A DNA stretch of 64,000 bases, taken from positions 1-64,000 of the forward strand of contig OY787448.1 of NCBI GenBank assembly GCA_963678855.1, written 5' to 3'. Below, in pieces: positions 24,029-33,656 of the stretch. Below the pieces are notes generated by a model. That model ran no database searches. It had not been told where the DNA came from and was given only the letters and a program-made list of their open reading frames with translations. Within the stretch, counting starts at the first letter, position 1. Each line of letters starts with the position of its first letter. This DNA is from F22 sp963678855. GTDB lineage: Bacteria; Bacteroidota; Bacteroidia; Bacteroidales; Bacteroidaceae. The translations under genes were made by a program, and so were the position numbers.

Positions 24029-24120
24029 GGCTCGATAAGTGTTTTTTATTAAGGTTGAAGGTGCTGTGCTACATATATGTATGTGTGGCATGGCATCTTT
24101 TCTTCTATAAACGTTTTGTT

Positions 24121-24915
24121 ATGATTCATCCTAGATTAGTCTGTCCAAATGATGCTTGTAAAATGAGAACCATGCCTATGGGGGCACGGTATTGTCCGTA
24201 TTGCGGTACGAAACTCGTGCAAGTATTTGATCAAATAGATAAAGATGTTGAGATCCAGTGGAAGAATGATTTGTCGCTTGAAATGGTGAAAGTGGAAGGT
24301 GGCGAGTTCTACTTAGGTGGAAAAGAACATCTAATAGTAGAGAATTTCATGATTGGGAAGTTCCAAGTCACTCAGTCTTTATGGAGAGGGGTGTTGGGGG
24401 ATACTGCGCATCTACCAAAGAAAAATATGCCAATGGATGGTATCAGCTGGAACCAAGCGCAAGTCTTTCTCGAAAAACTAAATACCTTAACCAAGAAGTC
24501 ATATCGGCTTCCTACCGAGGCAGAATGGGAATTTGCAGCCAAGGGAGGCAATAAATCTCGTGCTCATTGGTATGCAGGGGGTGATAAACTCGACGAGGTA
24601 GGATGGTATGAAGATAATAGCGAATACGAAGTACATGAGGTAGGATTGAAAGCACCTAACGAACTAGGACTGTACGATATGAGTGGCAATATCTGGGAAT
24701 GTTGCGAGGACGAGTATAAAGAATATACATCAAGCAAACCTATACCACCAGAGTTGTTGACCAATAGGCCTAAAGTCTGTCGTGGTGGTAGCTGTTTTGA
24801 TTTACAAGAAAGTGCGCAAGTGGAATATAGAAGACCAGTGCAACCCACAAAAGTAGAAGCTCGTTTAGGATTGCGTCTAGCCATGACTCCTGAATATACA
24901 GTCTTGAAACTCTAA
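24121..24915 (+). CDS. formylglycine-generating-enzyme-like (SUMF1) protein with N-terminal zinc ribbon
   Basis: 264 residues from ATG 24121; the upstream extension to 24055 is an untranslated hydrophobic frame. A zinc ribbon has C8, C13, C25 and C28. The FGE-sulfatase domain follows: VKVEGGEFYLGG, FQVTQSLWRGVLG, GISWNQAQVFLEKLNTLTKKSYRLPTEAEWEFAAKGG, GLYDMSGNIWECCEDEY and CRGGSCFD. The active-site cysteine pair of true FGE enzymes is not seen in the expected C-terminal context, so this is probably a non-catalytic domain. It is in a row with YbjN-like, phosphoesterase and SPFH genes. Confidence 0.85.
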   Translation: MIHPRLVCPNDACKMRTMPMGARYCPYCGTKLVQVFDQIDKDVEIQWKNDLSLEMVKVEGGEFYLGGKEHLIVENFMIGKFQVTQSLWRGVLGDTAHLPKKNMPMDGISWNQAQVFLEKLNTLTKKSYRLPTEAEWEFAAKGGNKSRAHWYAGGDKLDEVGWYEDNSEYEVHEVGLKAPNELGLYDMSGNIWECCEDEYKEYTSSKPIPPELLTNRPKVCRGGSCFDLQESAQVEYRRPVQPTKVEARLGLRLAMTPEYTVLKL

Positions 24916-24928
24916 AGAAACTCTACGT

Positions 24929-25606
24929 ATGAAGTTGGTGGTAACATCAGATATACATGGATACTTCCCTGAAATTATTCCTTGTGATATGGTGATAGTG
25001 GGAGGAGACGTGTTTCCGGCAAGTGTGCCCAAAACATACGATGCACAGCGCGAATGGCACGAAGTGGTCTTTATGCGTTGGGTAGATGCACTACCATGTC
25101 AGCATGTTATTTTGGTACCTGGTAATCATGATTACTACTGGGATGAGGTCTTTAAAGAATATGGTGATGGACCAGGACCTATTCCCGATATCTCTCAGAA
25201 GCTTATTGTGTTATGTAATCAAAAAGTGGAGCTGATGGGCTTAAAAATCTATGGAACGCCCAATGTGCCTCCAGCTATCAGCAGTTTTGCGTTTACACGT
25301 ACCAGCAGTGAGTTACAGAATATCTTTTCGCTTATTCCAGACAACCTAGATATCCTTATTGCCCATGGTGTCCCTTATGGAGTGGGTAATCTGGGCGTGA
25401 TGCTCAAAAAGGGGGCTATACAAGACAGAGGTATGTGGGAGCTGACCGAAGCTATCGAAAAGAAAAATATTCGTTATGTCTTCTGCGGCCACGTCCATAC
25501 AGGCTCTCACGAACGGGCAGAATGGAGAGGAAAGATACTCTATAATGTCAGCTATTGTGATAAGAAAAAACTCCCAGCGTACGAGGTGCTGACATTGGAA
25601 ATATAG
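24929..25606 (+). CDS. calcineurin-like metallophosphoesterase
   Basis: 225 residues. Metal-binding motifs are in order: D-I-H (SDIHGYF), GGDVF (Asp), GNHDYYW (Asn-His), HGVPYG, and CGHVHTG near the C-terminus. It starts 13 bases after the FGE gene, so the two are probably co-transcribed. The substrate is not known; the family includes diadenosine tetraphosphatases and phosphodiesterases. Confidence 0.85.
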   Translation: MKLVVTSDIHGYFPEIIPCDMVIVGGDVFPASVPKTYDAQREWHEVVFMRWVDALPCQHVILVPGNHDYYWDEVFKEYGDGPGPIPDISQKLIVLCNQKVELMGLKIYGTPNVPPAISSFAFTRTSSELQNIFSLIPDNLDILIAHGVPYGVGNLGVMLKKGAIQDRGMWELTEAIEKKNIRYVFCGHVHTGSHERAEWRGKILYNVSYCDKKKLPAYEVLTLEI

Positions 25607-25634
25607 TCTAGATATTTTTTTAATTCGATAAATC

Positions 25635-25642
25635 TAGTAACT
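25635..25642 (+). promoter_or_regulatory. -7 box TAACTTTG of the SPFH gene
   Basis: A -7 box 52 bases before the ATG at 25694, so the SPFH gene has its own promoter. Confidence 0.5.
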
Positions 25643-25693
25643 TTGTGCTACGCAAATAGCGCATAAAATCGATAATTCTTAAAATTTAGTTAT

Positions 25694-26515
25694 ATGAATG
25701 AATTTGGAAAAGCACCAAGAAATTTGGTGATTACAGCCACTATCTTGGTGGTCAGTGTGGTACTTTTGACTACATTCTTTGGTATTGAACGTATTGATTC
25801 AGGACAAACAGGTATCATGGTCAACCTAGCAGGTAGCAAGCGTGGTGTAGACGATGCGACTATCAAAACGGGTTGGGTCGTGTATAACCGTTTTGCTAAG
25901 CAATTGTTTGAATATCCAGCGTATGTACAGATTGTAGACTACCAGCCTTTTGATATTCAAGATAAGAAAGGTACTATCTTTGAAGCTGACCCTACAATCG
26001 AGTATTTTATCGAGCGTGAGAAGGCGAAAGATGTATTCTTGAGATACCGTAAAGATATCCAATCTCTAGAACGTACTGCTATTCTATCTGAAGTAAAGAA
26101 TGCGTATAAGGATATCTCTGGTTTGTACGATACAGACAGTTTGATTAACTATCGTCCTCAATTTGAGAAAGAAGTAGAGAACTTGTTGAAGGAACGTCTA
26201 GGTAATAAGGGGTTTACTTTCAGCAATATCCAATCGTCTGTAAAACCAAATGCAACTCTTCAAGCAGCTATTGATGCGAAGAATACAGCTATTCAAAATG
26301 CCCTTCGTGTGGAGAACGAAAAGAAGGCAGCGATTGCAGAGGCCGATAAAGACCGTGAAGCAGCTCGTGGTAAAGCAGATGCCAATAGATTGCTAGAACA
26401 ATCTATCACTCCTCAGTTGTTGCAACTGAAGGCTATCGAAAAGTGGGATGGTACGATGCCACTATCTGTAGGTGGTAGCGGTGCGTTGCCATTTATCGAT
26501 ATCAAGAAGAAGTAA
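25694..26515 (+). CDS. SPFH/prohibitin-like (band 7) membrane protein
   Basis: 273 residues. One N-terminal membrane segment (VITATILVVSVVLLTTFFG), then an SPFH domain: IDSGQTGIMVNLAG...IEYFIEREKAKDVFLRYRKDIQSLERTAILSEVKNAYKDIS. The coiled-coil C-terminal part (EKKAAIAEADKDREAARGKADANRLL) and the end SITPQLLQLKAIEKWDGTMP follow. Such proteins form membrane microdomain scaffolds. Monocistronic, with a hairpin terminator behind. Confidence 0.9.
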   Translation: MNEFGKAPRNLVITATILVVSVVLLTTFFGIERIDSGQTGIMVNLAGSKRGVDDATIKTGWVVYNRFAKQLFEYPAYVQIVDYQPFDIQDKKGTIFEADPTIEYFIEREKAKDVFLRYRKDIQSLERTAILSEVKNAYKDISGLYDTDSLINYRPQFEKEVENLLKERLGNKGFTFSNIQSSVKPNATLQAAIDAKNTAIQNALRVENEKKAAIAEADKDREAARGKADANRLLEQSITPQLLQLKAIEKWDGTMPLSVGGSGALPFIDIKKK

Positions 26516-26537
26516 TAGCTTTACGATACAAAATAGT

Positions 26538-26580
26538 GTCCGCATAGTGGGGGGGGAAACTCCTACTATGCGGACTGTTT
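26538..26580 (+). terminator. hairpin terminator
   Basis: GTCCGCATAGT (26538-26548) pairs perfectly with ACTATGCGGAC (26565-26575). The loop has a G8 tract. Confidence 0.75.
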
Positions 26581-26594
26581 GTATAATAACGGGT

Positions 26595-28205
26595 TTAGTC
26601 ATTGTGTATACCGTGTAAGGTATCTCGTTGTATACGTAATTTATGGTGAGGCATCCAGCCTAAACCTAACGTGGCTGTATCGCTATGAGCAGTCCAGCGA
26701 ATCAGGCTAGTACCTTCAAAGCGGCCTATAGGATAATGCTGTGCCGTATGTACACTGATGATGTCAATAACGCATTGCTTGTTGCTTACTTTCTGCATAC
26801 GTACATTAGAAAGTGTATCGCTTAGATGTATCTCTTGTGCACGAATATTCTTCAGTTGCAAGCTCATCGCATCGGCTATATGCAGATGTTCAAAGGTACT
26901 CTTCTCTACTTGTATATGGCTACGTAATAAATTGACATATAGATTGTGACTATCAAATCGACGTAACGTATAGTTGATGCGTCCATCTGGACGACAGATT
27001 GTATCATGTTCTATCTTAATCAAGTTGTGCGGCACGCTGAAGCGTATCAAAGCACCGTGTTTCTTTACTCTTCTAGGACCGAAGTCTTCATTCCAATTGC
27101 CTGGCTCATTTAGGTCAAGATACACATATAAGGTGTCATTATGTAGATGTGTTTCTACGTGCGCAAGCATCTCTTGCGTGGCCGTTACACCATATTCGCT
27201 GCTATCTGCTTCAAAAATGATAGGTGCAATGAGTGTACGGAATCTTTTGTGTCTTATAGGATCTTTGATATAGTCGATATGGATATATCTGTATTTTTCT
27301 AAAGTGCGTGTCTCTTGGGTGTCAGGACTGACTTGTATTCGTTTGGGCATCTGATATACAAAATAACTAAAGCCTAGGAGCACTACTGCATAGGTGATAC
27401 CAGTAAATCCACCAACTATGGCTATGGTGCGCCGTCTACTTATAGAGATGACATATCCCATAAACCAATTGAATATAATAGGTGGAATGGTGTAATATAT
27501 TAAGTCATCTGGCAGATACACATATGGGCTATACCCATGTGCTTGCAACACACCCTTAATCAAGAAGTCAAAGACAAGCAGTGCCATGCCTGTAAGCACT
27601 AACATAATGCATAAGCTCTTCCAAAAGGCAAATCGTTTCCAGATACTGCTACCTAGTGCAAAGTAAGATTGTATCCATAGAAAGAACAAGAAGAAGTGCA
27701 GATAAGTCTTGCCAGGTAGATGGCGTATAAGATCTGCTGGAGGACACGGATATATATCTGCTATTCTAGGATAGAATATCTTTGTGAGTGCTGCACGAGT
27801 CAAATCGGCCGCTAGGGCTACTACCATATATGCAAATAAGAAAAGGATGATATGCACAACCCAATACACCAAATACTTTTCTAAGGAACTGGCAGGGTGT
27901 CGATGAGTAATCAAGTGTTCTTCTGGATTGTGCACATCGTGTAATATATGGCTGGCAGCAATGGCTGCCCATGGATACAAGAGGATAAAACTGATTGTTG
28001 CTGTGGCACCAGTGATATCATCGAGTGTCGTTTTTTCTGAAAAGACAAGCGCGCTATTGTAGATAAGGATAGCTACAAACAGGAAAAACAAGCTAAACAC
28101 GGCATACGATACCCACAAGTGTCGTACAAATAATGGACGATACTGGATAAAATAGAAGCGGAAGAAACTTCCAAACTGTTTTATAGAGAATGTATGGTCG
28201 CTCAT
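26595..28205 (-). CDS. ABC-permease-like membrane protein fused to a beta-helix (DUF2807-like) domain
   Basis: 536 residues from ATG 28205 (MSDHTFSIKQFGSFFRF). Residues 1-290 have six hydrophobic segments and are homologous to the ABC permease at 32869-33654: the same QYRPLFVRHLWVSYAVFSL start, H-P-A-S-S-L-E-K-Y turn and FNWFMGY end. Residues about 300-536 resemble the beta-strand repeat of the 31681-32482 protein (LEKYRYIHIDYIKD...; in the other LPKVKHIHVEHIKD). So in this gene the two are one polypeptide, while the operon at 31.7-34.5 kb has them separate. No ATPase gene is adjacent. Function unknown, probably membrane stress or transport. Confidence 0.75.
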   Translation of the reverse strand: MSDHTFSIKQFGSFFRFYFIQYRPLFVRHLWVSYAVFSLFFLFVAILIYNSALVFSEKTTLDDITGATATISFILLYPWAAIAASHILHDVHNPEEHLITHRHPASSLEKYLVYWVVHIILFLFAYMVVALAADLTRAALTKIFYPRIADIYPCPPADLIRHLPGKTYLHFFLFFLWIQSYFALGSSIWKRFAFWKSLCIMLVLTGMALLVFDFLIKGVLQAHGYSPYVYLPDDLIYYTIPPIIFNWFMGYVISISRRRTIAIVGGFTGITYAVVLLGFSYFVYQMPKRIQVSPDTQETRTLEKYRYIHIDYIKDPIRHKRFRTLIAPIIFEADSSEYGVTATQEMLAHVETHLHNDTLYVYLDLNEPGNWNEDFGPRRVKKHGALIRFSVPHNLIKIEHDTICRPDGRINYTLRRFDSHNLYVNLLRSHIQVEKSTFEHLHIADAMSLQLKNIRAQEIHLSDTLSNVRMQKVSNKQCVIDIISVHTAQHYPIGRFEGTSLIRWTAHSDTATLGLGWMPHHKLRIQRDTLHGIHND

Positions 28206-28563
28206 AGCTACGTATTTGAGGTTAGAGATCTGGTTCTTCACGCGCTGTGCGGCATCTGAGTGTAAAAATATGAAATTATATTTAAATAATTGCTTTTGGT
28301 TATGCTTTTAACATTATAAGGTACTATCAGGATGAAATATTTCTTGTTTTACAGAAATATAATCATTTAGGATAATATCTTACTTGCAGAAAGCGATTAA
28401 AAGTAAAATATTTGGTGAGGATGAGTGAAATCTATATATTTACTGCTAGTCTCTAGTTAAAGACAACCTTCATTTATGGTACAAACCTTTTATTAAACGT
28501 GATTATTGCAGGATTGGCAGACTCATATATATCCAACATACGAATAGTAGAAACTTAAAATGA
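28206..28563. other. intergenic region between divergent genes
   Basis: AT-rich region of about 360 bases with the promoters of the fused membrane protein (-) and rsgA (+). No gene or strong hairpin seen. Confidence 0.35.
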
Positions 28564-29595
28564 ATGGCAATGAAAGTACATGCTACACATACTGTCCAAT
28601 CGGACTACCGTGCCCGAATCGTATCTGTTTATAAAGACCGCTATCAGCTCTTAGTAAACGGCAAGCATCTCTCGGGTGAAATCACTGGCAACTTACGATA
28701 TAGTGCGCAAGGTCCTGAGGACTTCCCTACTACAGGCGATTATGTAGAGATCACTTATATGTCGGATGATGAGGCTATCATTTTATCCGTAGAGCCCCGT
28801 AAGACGCTGTTAGCTCGCCAGAGCGTATCTGCCAAAAGCGAAACACAACTTATCGCTGCCAACATCGATGTGGCCTTAGTCGCCATGGCTGTCACCGAAG
28901 ACTTTAATCTGAATCGCTTAGAGCGTTATATGACCATCTGTACAGGAGCAGGCATCGACGTGATGTGTGTCTTAACTAAGACCGATTTAAGTGAGATGGA
29001 TAAGGTAGCATCGCTGATCACTGATATTCGCACCAGTCATCCGACTACACCTATTATGACGACGAGCATGAATGATGCCGAGAGCATCCATATGCTGGAG
29101 TCTATGCTAGAGCAGGGCAAGACCTATTGCCTTATCGGTTCGTCTGGTACGGGTAAGTCTACGCTACTCAATGCCCTTATGGGAGATGGCGTACAGAAGA
29201 CGTCGGAGATTAGTGACTTCAATAAGAAGGGACGCCATACCACTACGTCTCGTGATCTCTTCCAGTTAGCCTGCGGCGCATCTATGATAGACACTCCAGG
29301 GATGAAGCTTATCGGTATGGTCGATGCAGATAAAGATATAGCAAATGACTTTGACAATATCCAAGCATTGGCTTGTCAGTGTCGATACCATGATTGTACG
29401 CATACACAAGAGAGCGGCTGTGCTGTCCTACAAGCTCTAGATGATGGCCGATTATCTGATCGTGAATATCATAACTACATTCGCTTACGCAATGAACAGG
29501 CGCATTACAGTGCTTCTGTGGCTGATAAGAGGCGTAAGGGAAAGGAGCTTAGTAAGGTGATTAAGCATATGAAGAAGAGTGGGTATAGGCAGTAA
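28564..29595 (+). CDS. rsgA: ribosome small subunit-dependent GTPase A
   Basis: 343 residues, circularly permuted GTPase order: OB fold (residues about 15-85), G4 (TKTD at about 138), G1 (GSSGTGKST at about 192), G3 (DTPG at about 240), then the zinc motif CQCRYHDCTH...GC. RsgA assists maturation of the 30S subunit. A start at 28570 is equally possible. It converges with the cupin gene, and the 22-bp repeats lie between them. Confidence 0.95.
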   Translation: MAMKVHATHTVQSDYRARIVSVYKDRYQLLVNGKHLSGEITGNLRYSAQGPEDFPTTGDYVEITYMSDDEAIILSVEPRKTLLARQSVSAKSETQLIAANIDVALVAMAVTEDFNLNRLERYMTICTGAGIDVMCVLTKTDLSEMDKVASLITDIRTSHPTTPIMTTSMNDAESIHMLESMLEQGKTYCLIGSSGTGKSTLLNALMGDGVQKTSEISDFNKKGRHTTTSRDLFQLACGASMIDTPGMKLIGMVDADKDIANDFDNIQALACQCRYHDCTHTQESGCAVLQALDDGRLSDREYHNYIRLRNEQAHYSASVADKRRKGKELSKVIKHMKKSGYRQ

Positions 29596-29644
29596 ATTGT
29601 TGGGATAATGCTTGTGCAATTGTTTTCTCTATATTGCGCGTGTC

Positions 29645-29710
29645 GATGCAAACGTTTGGCGCAATTGATGCGAACGTTCCCATCAATTGATGCGAACGTT
29701 CGCATCGAGA
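29645..29710. repeat. three tandem 22-bp repeats with an 18-bp palindrome
   Basis: Units begin at 29645, 29667 and 29689, exactly 22 bases apart, each starting GATGC(A/G)AACGTT. The last contains the perfect palindrome GATGCGAACGTTCGCATC (29689-29706). The array lies between the convergent RsgA and cupin genes, and the last unit encodes the final residues (LDANVRIN) of the cupin gene. Confidence 0.8.
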
Positions 29711-30255
29711 TGCGCAATAGTGTCTTTTACTGAAATAGGTTTACATTTCTTAGGTGTGCTTGGGCATTCAGCCACAGCCTTGAGGTACTCCTTGTCATTG
29801 ACTGGTTCTAGCCAAATGTTTTTGTTGGTTATAGGATTACACTCGATAGCTAGGTGTGAAAACCAGCTATTGGGAGCTGCACCATGCCAATGTTCAACGT
29901 TTGGGGCTATTTCGACGACATCTCCAGGAAGAAGAAGACGCGCTGTTTTCCCACGTTCTTGATAATACCCGATACCATCTATGGCCACAAGAATTTGTCC
30001 GCCAGTATGGCTGTGCCAGTTGTTTCTACACCCTGGTTCAAAGGTCACGTTTGCTATCGGACAATTTAAATCGGGGTTTGTAGCTAATCTGTTTAAGTAG
30101 GCTTGCCCTATAAAATATTTAGAGTACATCTCAGGAAGAGGGGTACCTAATCCAAAGGTACAGGTTGTTGGTTTTTTGGTAGGCATATCTTGAGCTACTG
30201 TTTGATGTATTCCGAGCATTACAAACAATGCTAGAATAAAAGTTTTTATTTTCAT
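29683..30255 (-). CDS. secreted cupin-domain protein
   Basis: 190 residues with signal peptide (LALFVMLGIHQTVAQ). The cupin motif is FEPGCRNNWHSHTGGQILVAIDGIGYYQERG, with second half LLLPGDVVEIAPNVEHWHGAAPNSWF; the His residues would bind a metal. Similar proteins are called carboxymuconolactone decarboxylase-like or quercetin-type cupins. The C-terminal tail (LDANVRIN) is encoded by the repeat array and is probably not functional. It precedes the aldo-keto reductase in the reverse direction; spacing is 85 bases. Confidence 0.85.
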   Translation of the reverse strand: MKIKTFILALFVMLGIHQTVAQDMPTKKPTTCTFGLGTPLPEMYSKYFIGQAYLNRLATNPDLNCPIANVTFEPGCRNNWHSHTGGQILVAIDGIGYYQERGKTARLLLPGDVVEIAPNVEHWHGAAPNSWFSHLAIECNPITNKNIWLEPVNDKEYLKAVAECPSTPKKCKPISVKDTIAHLDANVRIN

Positions 30256-30340
30256 TGAATACTGAATTTGTTTGTATAGTACTTTATCTTGGTAAGTATA
30301 GCGCAGCTTCCTGTTTTTAGAAGAAAGTTGCCATAGAATC

Positions 30341-31180
30341 TTATCTCCACCCCATAAACATTTTAGTTACTTCTCCATCGTGATGATCAAAAAATAAACT
30401 TTTTCCTGTATCAAGTGTTTTGATAATTGCCATGTCTTCTGAGGAAAGTTCAAAATCGAATAGTTCAAAATTCTCACGCATACGTTCTATATGCGTTGAT
30501 TTAGGAATAATAATAACCCCATTTTGAATCAACCAGCGAAGAGCAACTTGGGCAATAGATTTACCGTATTGTGCTCCAATTTTAGCTAGTGTTTCATTTG
30601 TGAATAAGTTATTTCGTCCTTCAGCTAATGGCCCCCATGACATAATATGTGTGCCAAATTCTTCCATATACAGTTGTGGTTGAGACTGTTGACAAAAGAC
30701 ATTTGTTTCGACTTGATTTACAGCGGGAATGATTTCTACATTGCTTGCCAAATCAATAAAGTGATCAGGGTAAAAATTACTTACTCCAATTGCTCTAACT
30801 TTACCTGCTTTGTATGCCTCTTCTAGTGCTCGATAGGCACCATAACGATCACAAAATGGTTGATGAAGCAACATTAAATCAATGTATGTTGTCTGTAACT
30901 TACGTAGACTCTCATCAATAGAAGCTTTTGCTTTTTCGTAGCCATAATTTGAAATCCAAATTTTACTGACAATAAATAATTCTTTGCGATCTATGCCGCT
31001 TTTGACGATTGCATGACCTACACCTTCTTCATTGTTGTAAGCTTGCGCAGTATCAATCATACGGTATCCTACACTTAGTGCATCACTTACACAGCGTTCA
31101 CATTCTTCGGGTGCAACCTGATATACGCCATAACCAATTTGTGGCATATCAACACCATTGTTTAATTTAATAGTTTGCAT
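30341..31180 (-). CDS. aldo/keto reductase
   Basis: 279 residues. Start MQTIKLNNGVDMPQIGYGVYQV; catalytic Asp-Tyr-Lys-His set: D in IDTAQAY, Y in AQAYNNEEGVGHA, K in VSKIW, H in LLHQPF. NADPH-binding end PKSTHIERMRENFELFDFELS. The family reduces small aldehydes and ketones such as methylglyoxal. The cupin gene follows in the same direction, so the two may be an operon. Confidence 0.9.
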   Translation of the reverse strand: MQTIKLNNGVDMPQIGYGVYQVAPEECERCVSDALSVGYRMIDTAQAYNNEEGVGHAIVKSGIDRKELFIVSKIWISNYGYEKAKASIDESLRKLQTTYIDLMLLHQPFCDRYGAYRALEEAYKAGKVRAIGVSNFYPDHFIDLASNVEIIPAVNQVETNVFCQQSQPQLYMEEFGTHIMSWGPLAEGRNNLFTNETLAKIGAQYGKSIAQVALRWLIQNGVIIIPKSTHIERMRENFELFDFELSSEDMAIIKTLDTGKSLFFDHHDGEVTKMFMGWR

Positions 31181-31680
31181 AACGTGTAATATTATATTAG
31201 TTTTATCATTATCATTCAGCTTATAAATAGAAATATCTCGTTGGTCTCATGGGTAAACTTTTAGCATAACATTTAGATCAACTATATAATCAATCGTATA
31301 TGCTTAAATAGTATAACACCGTACAAATATACAGTGTTATTATCTTTTGTTTATGATATATATTGCGGATACAAAGACCATTTTTACAGTTTCAGTTATC
31401 TTATCAACACTGATAAGTCATCAAATAAACATGTGAAGGTAATACACTTCAGAAAACTACAAAAATCAGGGGAGCAGAACCCTAAACGCTCCAGTACGGC
31501 TAAAATGATCCTATATGGGCGCAAATAACGCTGCTAAATCTACAGACTGCCAAATAGGGTTGAAAATATGAGGTAGCGTAATACGGAGATATAAAGGTTG
31601 CAAGGTCATAAAACGAAGAAGAGAGCGTGCCAAAAGAGACTTTTGACACACCCTTTATGTGTTTGAAATAATATCTTGCT
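31181..31680. other. intergenic region, about 500 bases
   Basis: It holds the promoter of the aldo-keto reductase (-) and a hairpin at 31627-31649 (GTGCCAAAAG/CTTTTGACAC) that may terminate the ABC operon (-). The frame at 31334-31528 is not convincing. Confidence 0.4.
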
Positions 31681-32482
31681 TTATTTATCAGAGTCTACCT
31701 CTTCAAGTGTTTGACCCTTATTCAGCGTGACTTGTATAGTCGCATCTTCTTGTAGTGCCTCCCATTGGATATACTTTATATCTTTAGTATTTGCGATAAA
31801 GATCTTTTGATGTACCTTGGCTTCTAATGTGTCTATTCCAGATTGGTCACTTTGTAGATGTAGGCTATTGTCTTTGCTACTATCCATTATTTTAAGTATT
31901 TCGGCTTTTACATGTCTTAAATCTAGCGATAGGACACAAGATACTTCTAGTTGGCCCATTGTACATTCAGCTAGCACCACATGACTATTGTTCATCTTCA
32001 CAGTAAAGTGAGGAAGCGTAAAGCCTTTAAATAAATAATAGATGGGTTGCTTGAAACCAGCTTTATTACTAGATATGTTTACCACGTCTTTATCGATAGC
32101 TACGGTCAATAAAGAAGTCTTTTCTATATTTTTATCAACAGATTGCCATATTTCCGAACGCAGTTTCTTATTTGATAGATCCAGCTTTAGAATCAGAGTA
32201 TCTCCATCAATTTCTGTCTTGATATTATCTAGTACCTGTGAACAAGCATAGAGCTTATTGCCATCTTTTGAAGGGACAAACTCGATACTTGAAAGTAGAA
32301 ACTCACCTGCCTTGTCGCTATCCTTAATATGTTCTACATGAATATGCTTCACCTTAGGCAGCTCCATGCTATCTTTATTAGACAGAAAATCCACATTCTC
32401 GGCCTTGTTCTTGTGGTACTCATTTGAGTGAATAGTAATATATCCGATGATAAATAAAGGATACTATAGTAGTTCGTTTCAT
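31681..32482 (-). pseudogene. beta-helix (DUF2807-like) membrane-anchored protein with frameshifted N-terminus
   Basis: The long frame 31681-32394 starts at a GTG and is open upstream. An ATG at 32482 follows the GntR gene by 1 base and gives MKRTTIVS, but that frame stops at 32421. Shifting by one base near 32460 joins MKRTTIV to PLFIIGYITIHSNEYHKN and the rest, a perfect membrane anchor. So the gene is broken by a 1-base insertion (or a sequence error). The soluble part (LPKVKHIHVEHIKD..., HVVLAECTMGQLEVS) resembles the C-terminus of 26595-28205. It is the last gene of the GntR-ABC operon. Confidence 0.7.
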
Positions 32483-32483
32483 A

Positions 32484-32858
32484 TTAATTGTTCTTTTGTT
32501 GATTTTGATATTCTTGATAGCGAGCGACAATCTCCTCTATAGGAATCTCTAGCGTATAGATATGCTTGAAGACATCCTCTAGCTCTTCATGTAAGAACGT
32601 GTTTTTGCGTGTCTCAAGGATGCGCTTCTTCGCTCCCTGAGATACAAAATTCCCCTTACCACGTTGGTTATAAATAATCTCTTGGTTTTGGAGATACTCG
32701 AAGGCACGCATCACCGTGTTGGCATTGACCTCTACTAGAGCGGCATACTCGCGTACCGACGGTACGCGCCCATCTTCGGTATATTGCCCGAGGATAATCT
32801 CATCGCAGATGCGGTGAGCAATCTGCAGGTATATAGCTTTCTGTTCTTTAAATTGCAT
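32484..32858 (-). CDS. GntR-family transcriptional regulator, YtrA type
   Basis: 124 residues. N-terminal winged-helix domain (IYLQIAHRICDEIILGQYTEDGRVPSVREYAALVEVNANTVMRAFEYLQNQEIIYNQRGKGNFV) and a short C-terminal tail of about 40 residues, as in the YtrA group that regulates ABC exporters. It lies between the permease (10 bases) and the beta-helix gene (1 base), so it probably autoregulates the operon. Confidence 0.9.
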   Translation of the reverse strand: MQFKEQKAIYLQIAHRICDEIILGQYTEDGRVPSVREYAALVEVNANTVMRAFEYLQNQEIIYNQRGKGNFVSQGAKKRILETRKNTFLHEELEDVFKHIYTLEIPIEEIVARYQEYQNQQKNN

Positions 32859-32868
32859 AATCTCGGGT

Positions 32869-33654
32869 TTACATGTGAGGTACTAGCTCGGCTTCTTTGA
32901 AGCGTCTGTATCCCATGTACCAATTGAATAGGACAGGGACAAGAAATAAATATTCTGTATATGCTGGCATGTCGACTACACTAATCTTGACATCAAGATT
33001 GAATGCCAAAAATCTTACAGCAAAGAATAATAACAGCATGCCGAGGATGCCACATCCTAGAGTCTTGAAGAAACTAAAGCGATGCCATACAGTGCTCCCC
33101 AATACAAAGTAAGATTGTATAAACGTCAAAGGAATCAGTATTGAAAATATCTTGCTAGGACATATCGGCATATATTTCGTTCCTTGCACAAGCGTTATAT
33201 ACTCAGCTAGTTCAGGATACAGAAGCTTACTGATTACGGTGCGAGTAGCATCAGCAGCATACACTACACAAAAGTATGCAATGAAAAAGCATGCCACATG
33301 AATGACCCAGAAACTCACGTATTTCTCTAGTGCTGATGCAGGGATAGTCAAAGTGTGTAAACGTCGGCGGCTATTGTTCATCGCATGCATAAAATGGCTA
33401 CCCACTATGCACATTAATGGAAGAAGTACTATGAGTATTATGCCCGAGGTCATTGAATTGACTATATTAGTAAAACCGCTGGCGTGTTTAGGATCTGTGG
33501 TACTATAAGGCATGCTAGATACGAGTGTAAAGATAAGACTAAATATCACATACCCTGCCAAGACACACTGCGCGAACAACTTACCATGTTGCGCTATATA
33601 CAATCGGAAGTAATGACAGAATCTTTTAAATGAAAATATATTATTTGTTGCCAT
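32869..33654 (-). CDS. ABC transporter permease-like membrane protein
   Basis: 261 residues, six membrane segments. Start MATNNIFSFKRFCHYFRLYIAQHGKLFAQCV; SALEKYVSFWVIHVACFF and FNWYMGYRRF are shared with the fused protein at 26595-28205. It is 2 bases downstream of the ABC ATPase gene. Together they form a YtrA-type export system. Confidence 0.8.
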   Translation of the reverse strand: MATNNIFSFKRFCHYFRLYIAQHGKLFAQCVLAGYVIFSLIFTLVSSMPYSTTDPKHASGFTNIVNSMTSGIILIVLLPLMCIVGSHFMHAMNNSRRRLHTLTIPASALEKYVSFWVIHVACFFIAYFCVVYAADATRTVISKLLYPELAEYITLVQGTKYMPICPSKIFSILIPLTFIQSYFVLGSTVWHRFSFFKTLGCGILGMLLLFFAVRFLAFNLDVKISVVDMPAYTEYLFLVPVLFNWYMGYRRFKEAELVPHM

Positions 33655-33656
33655 GA

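Noticed and set aside
29645..29710. CRISPR-like repeat array
   Set aside because: Units are contiguous 22-bp repeats without spacers and no cas gene is in the window.
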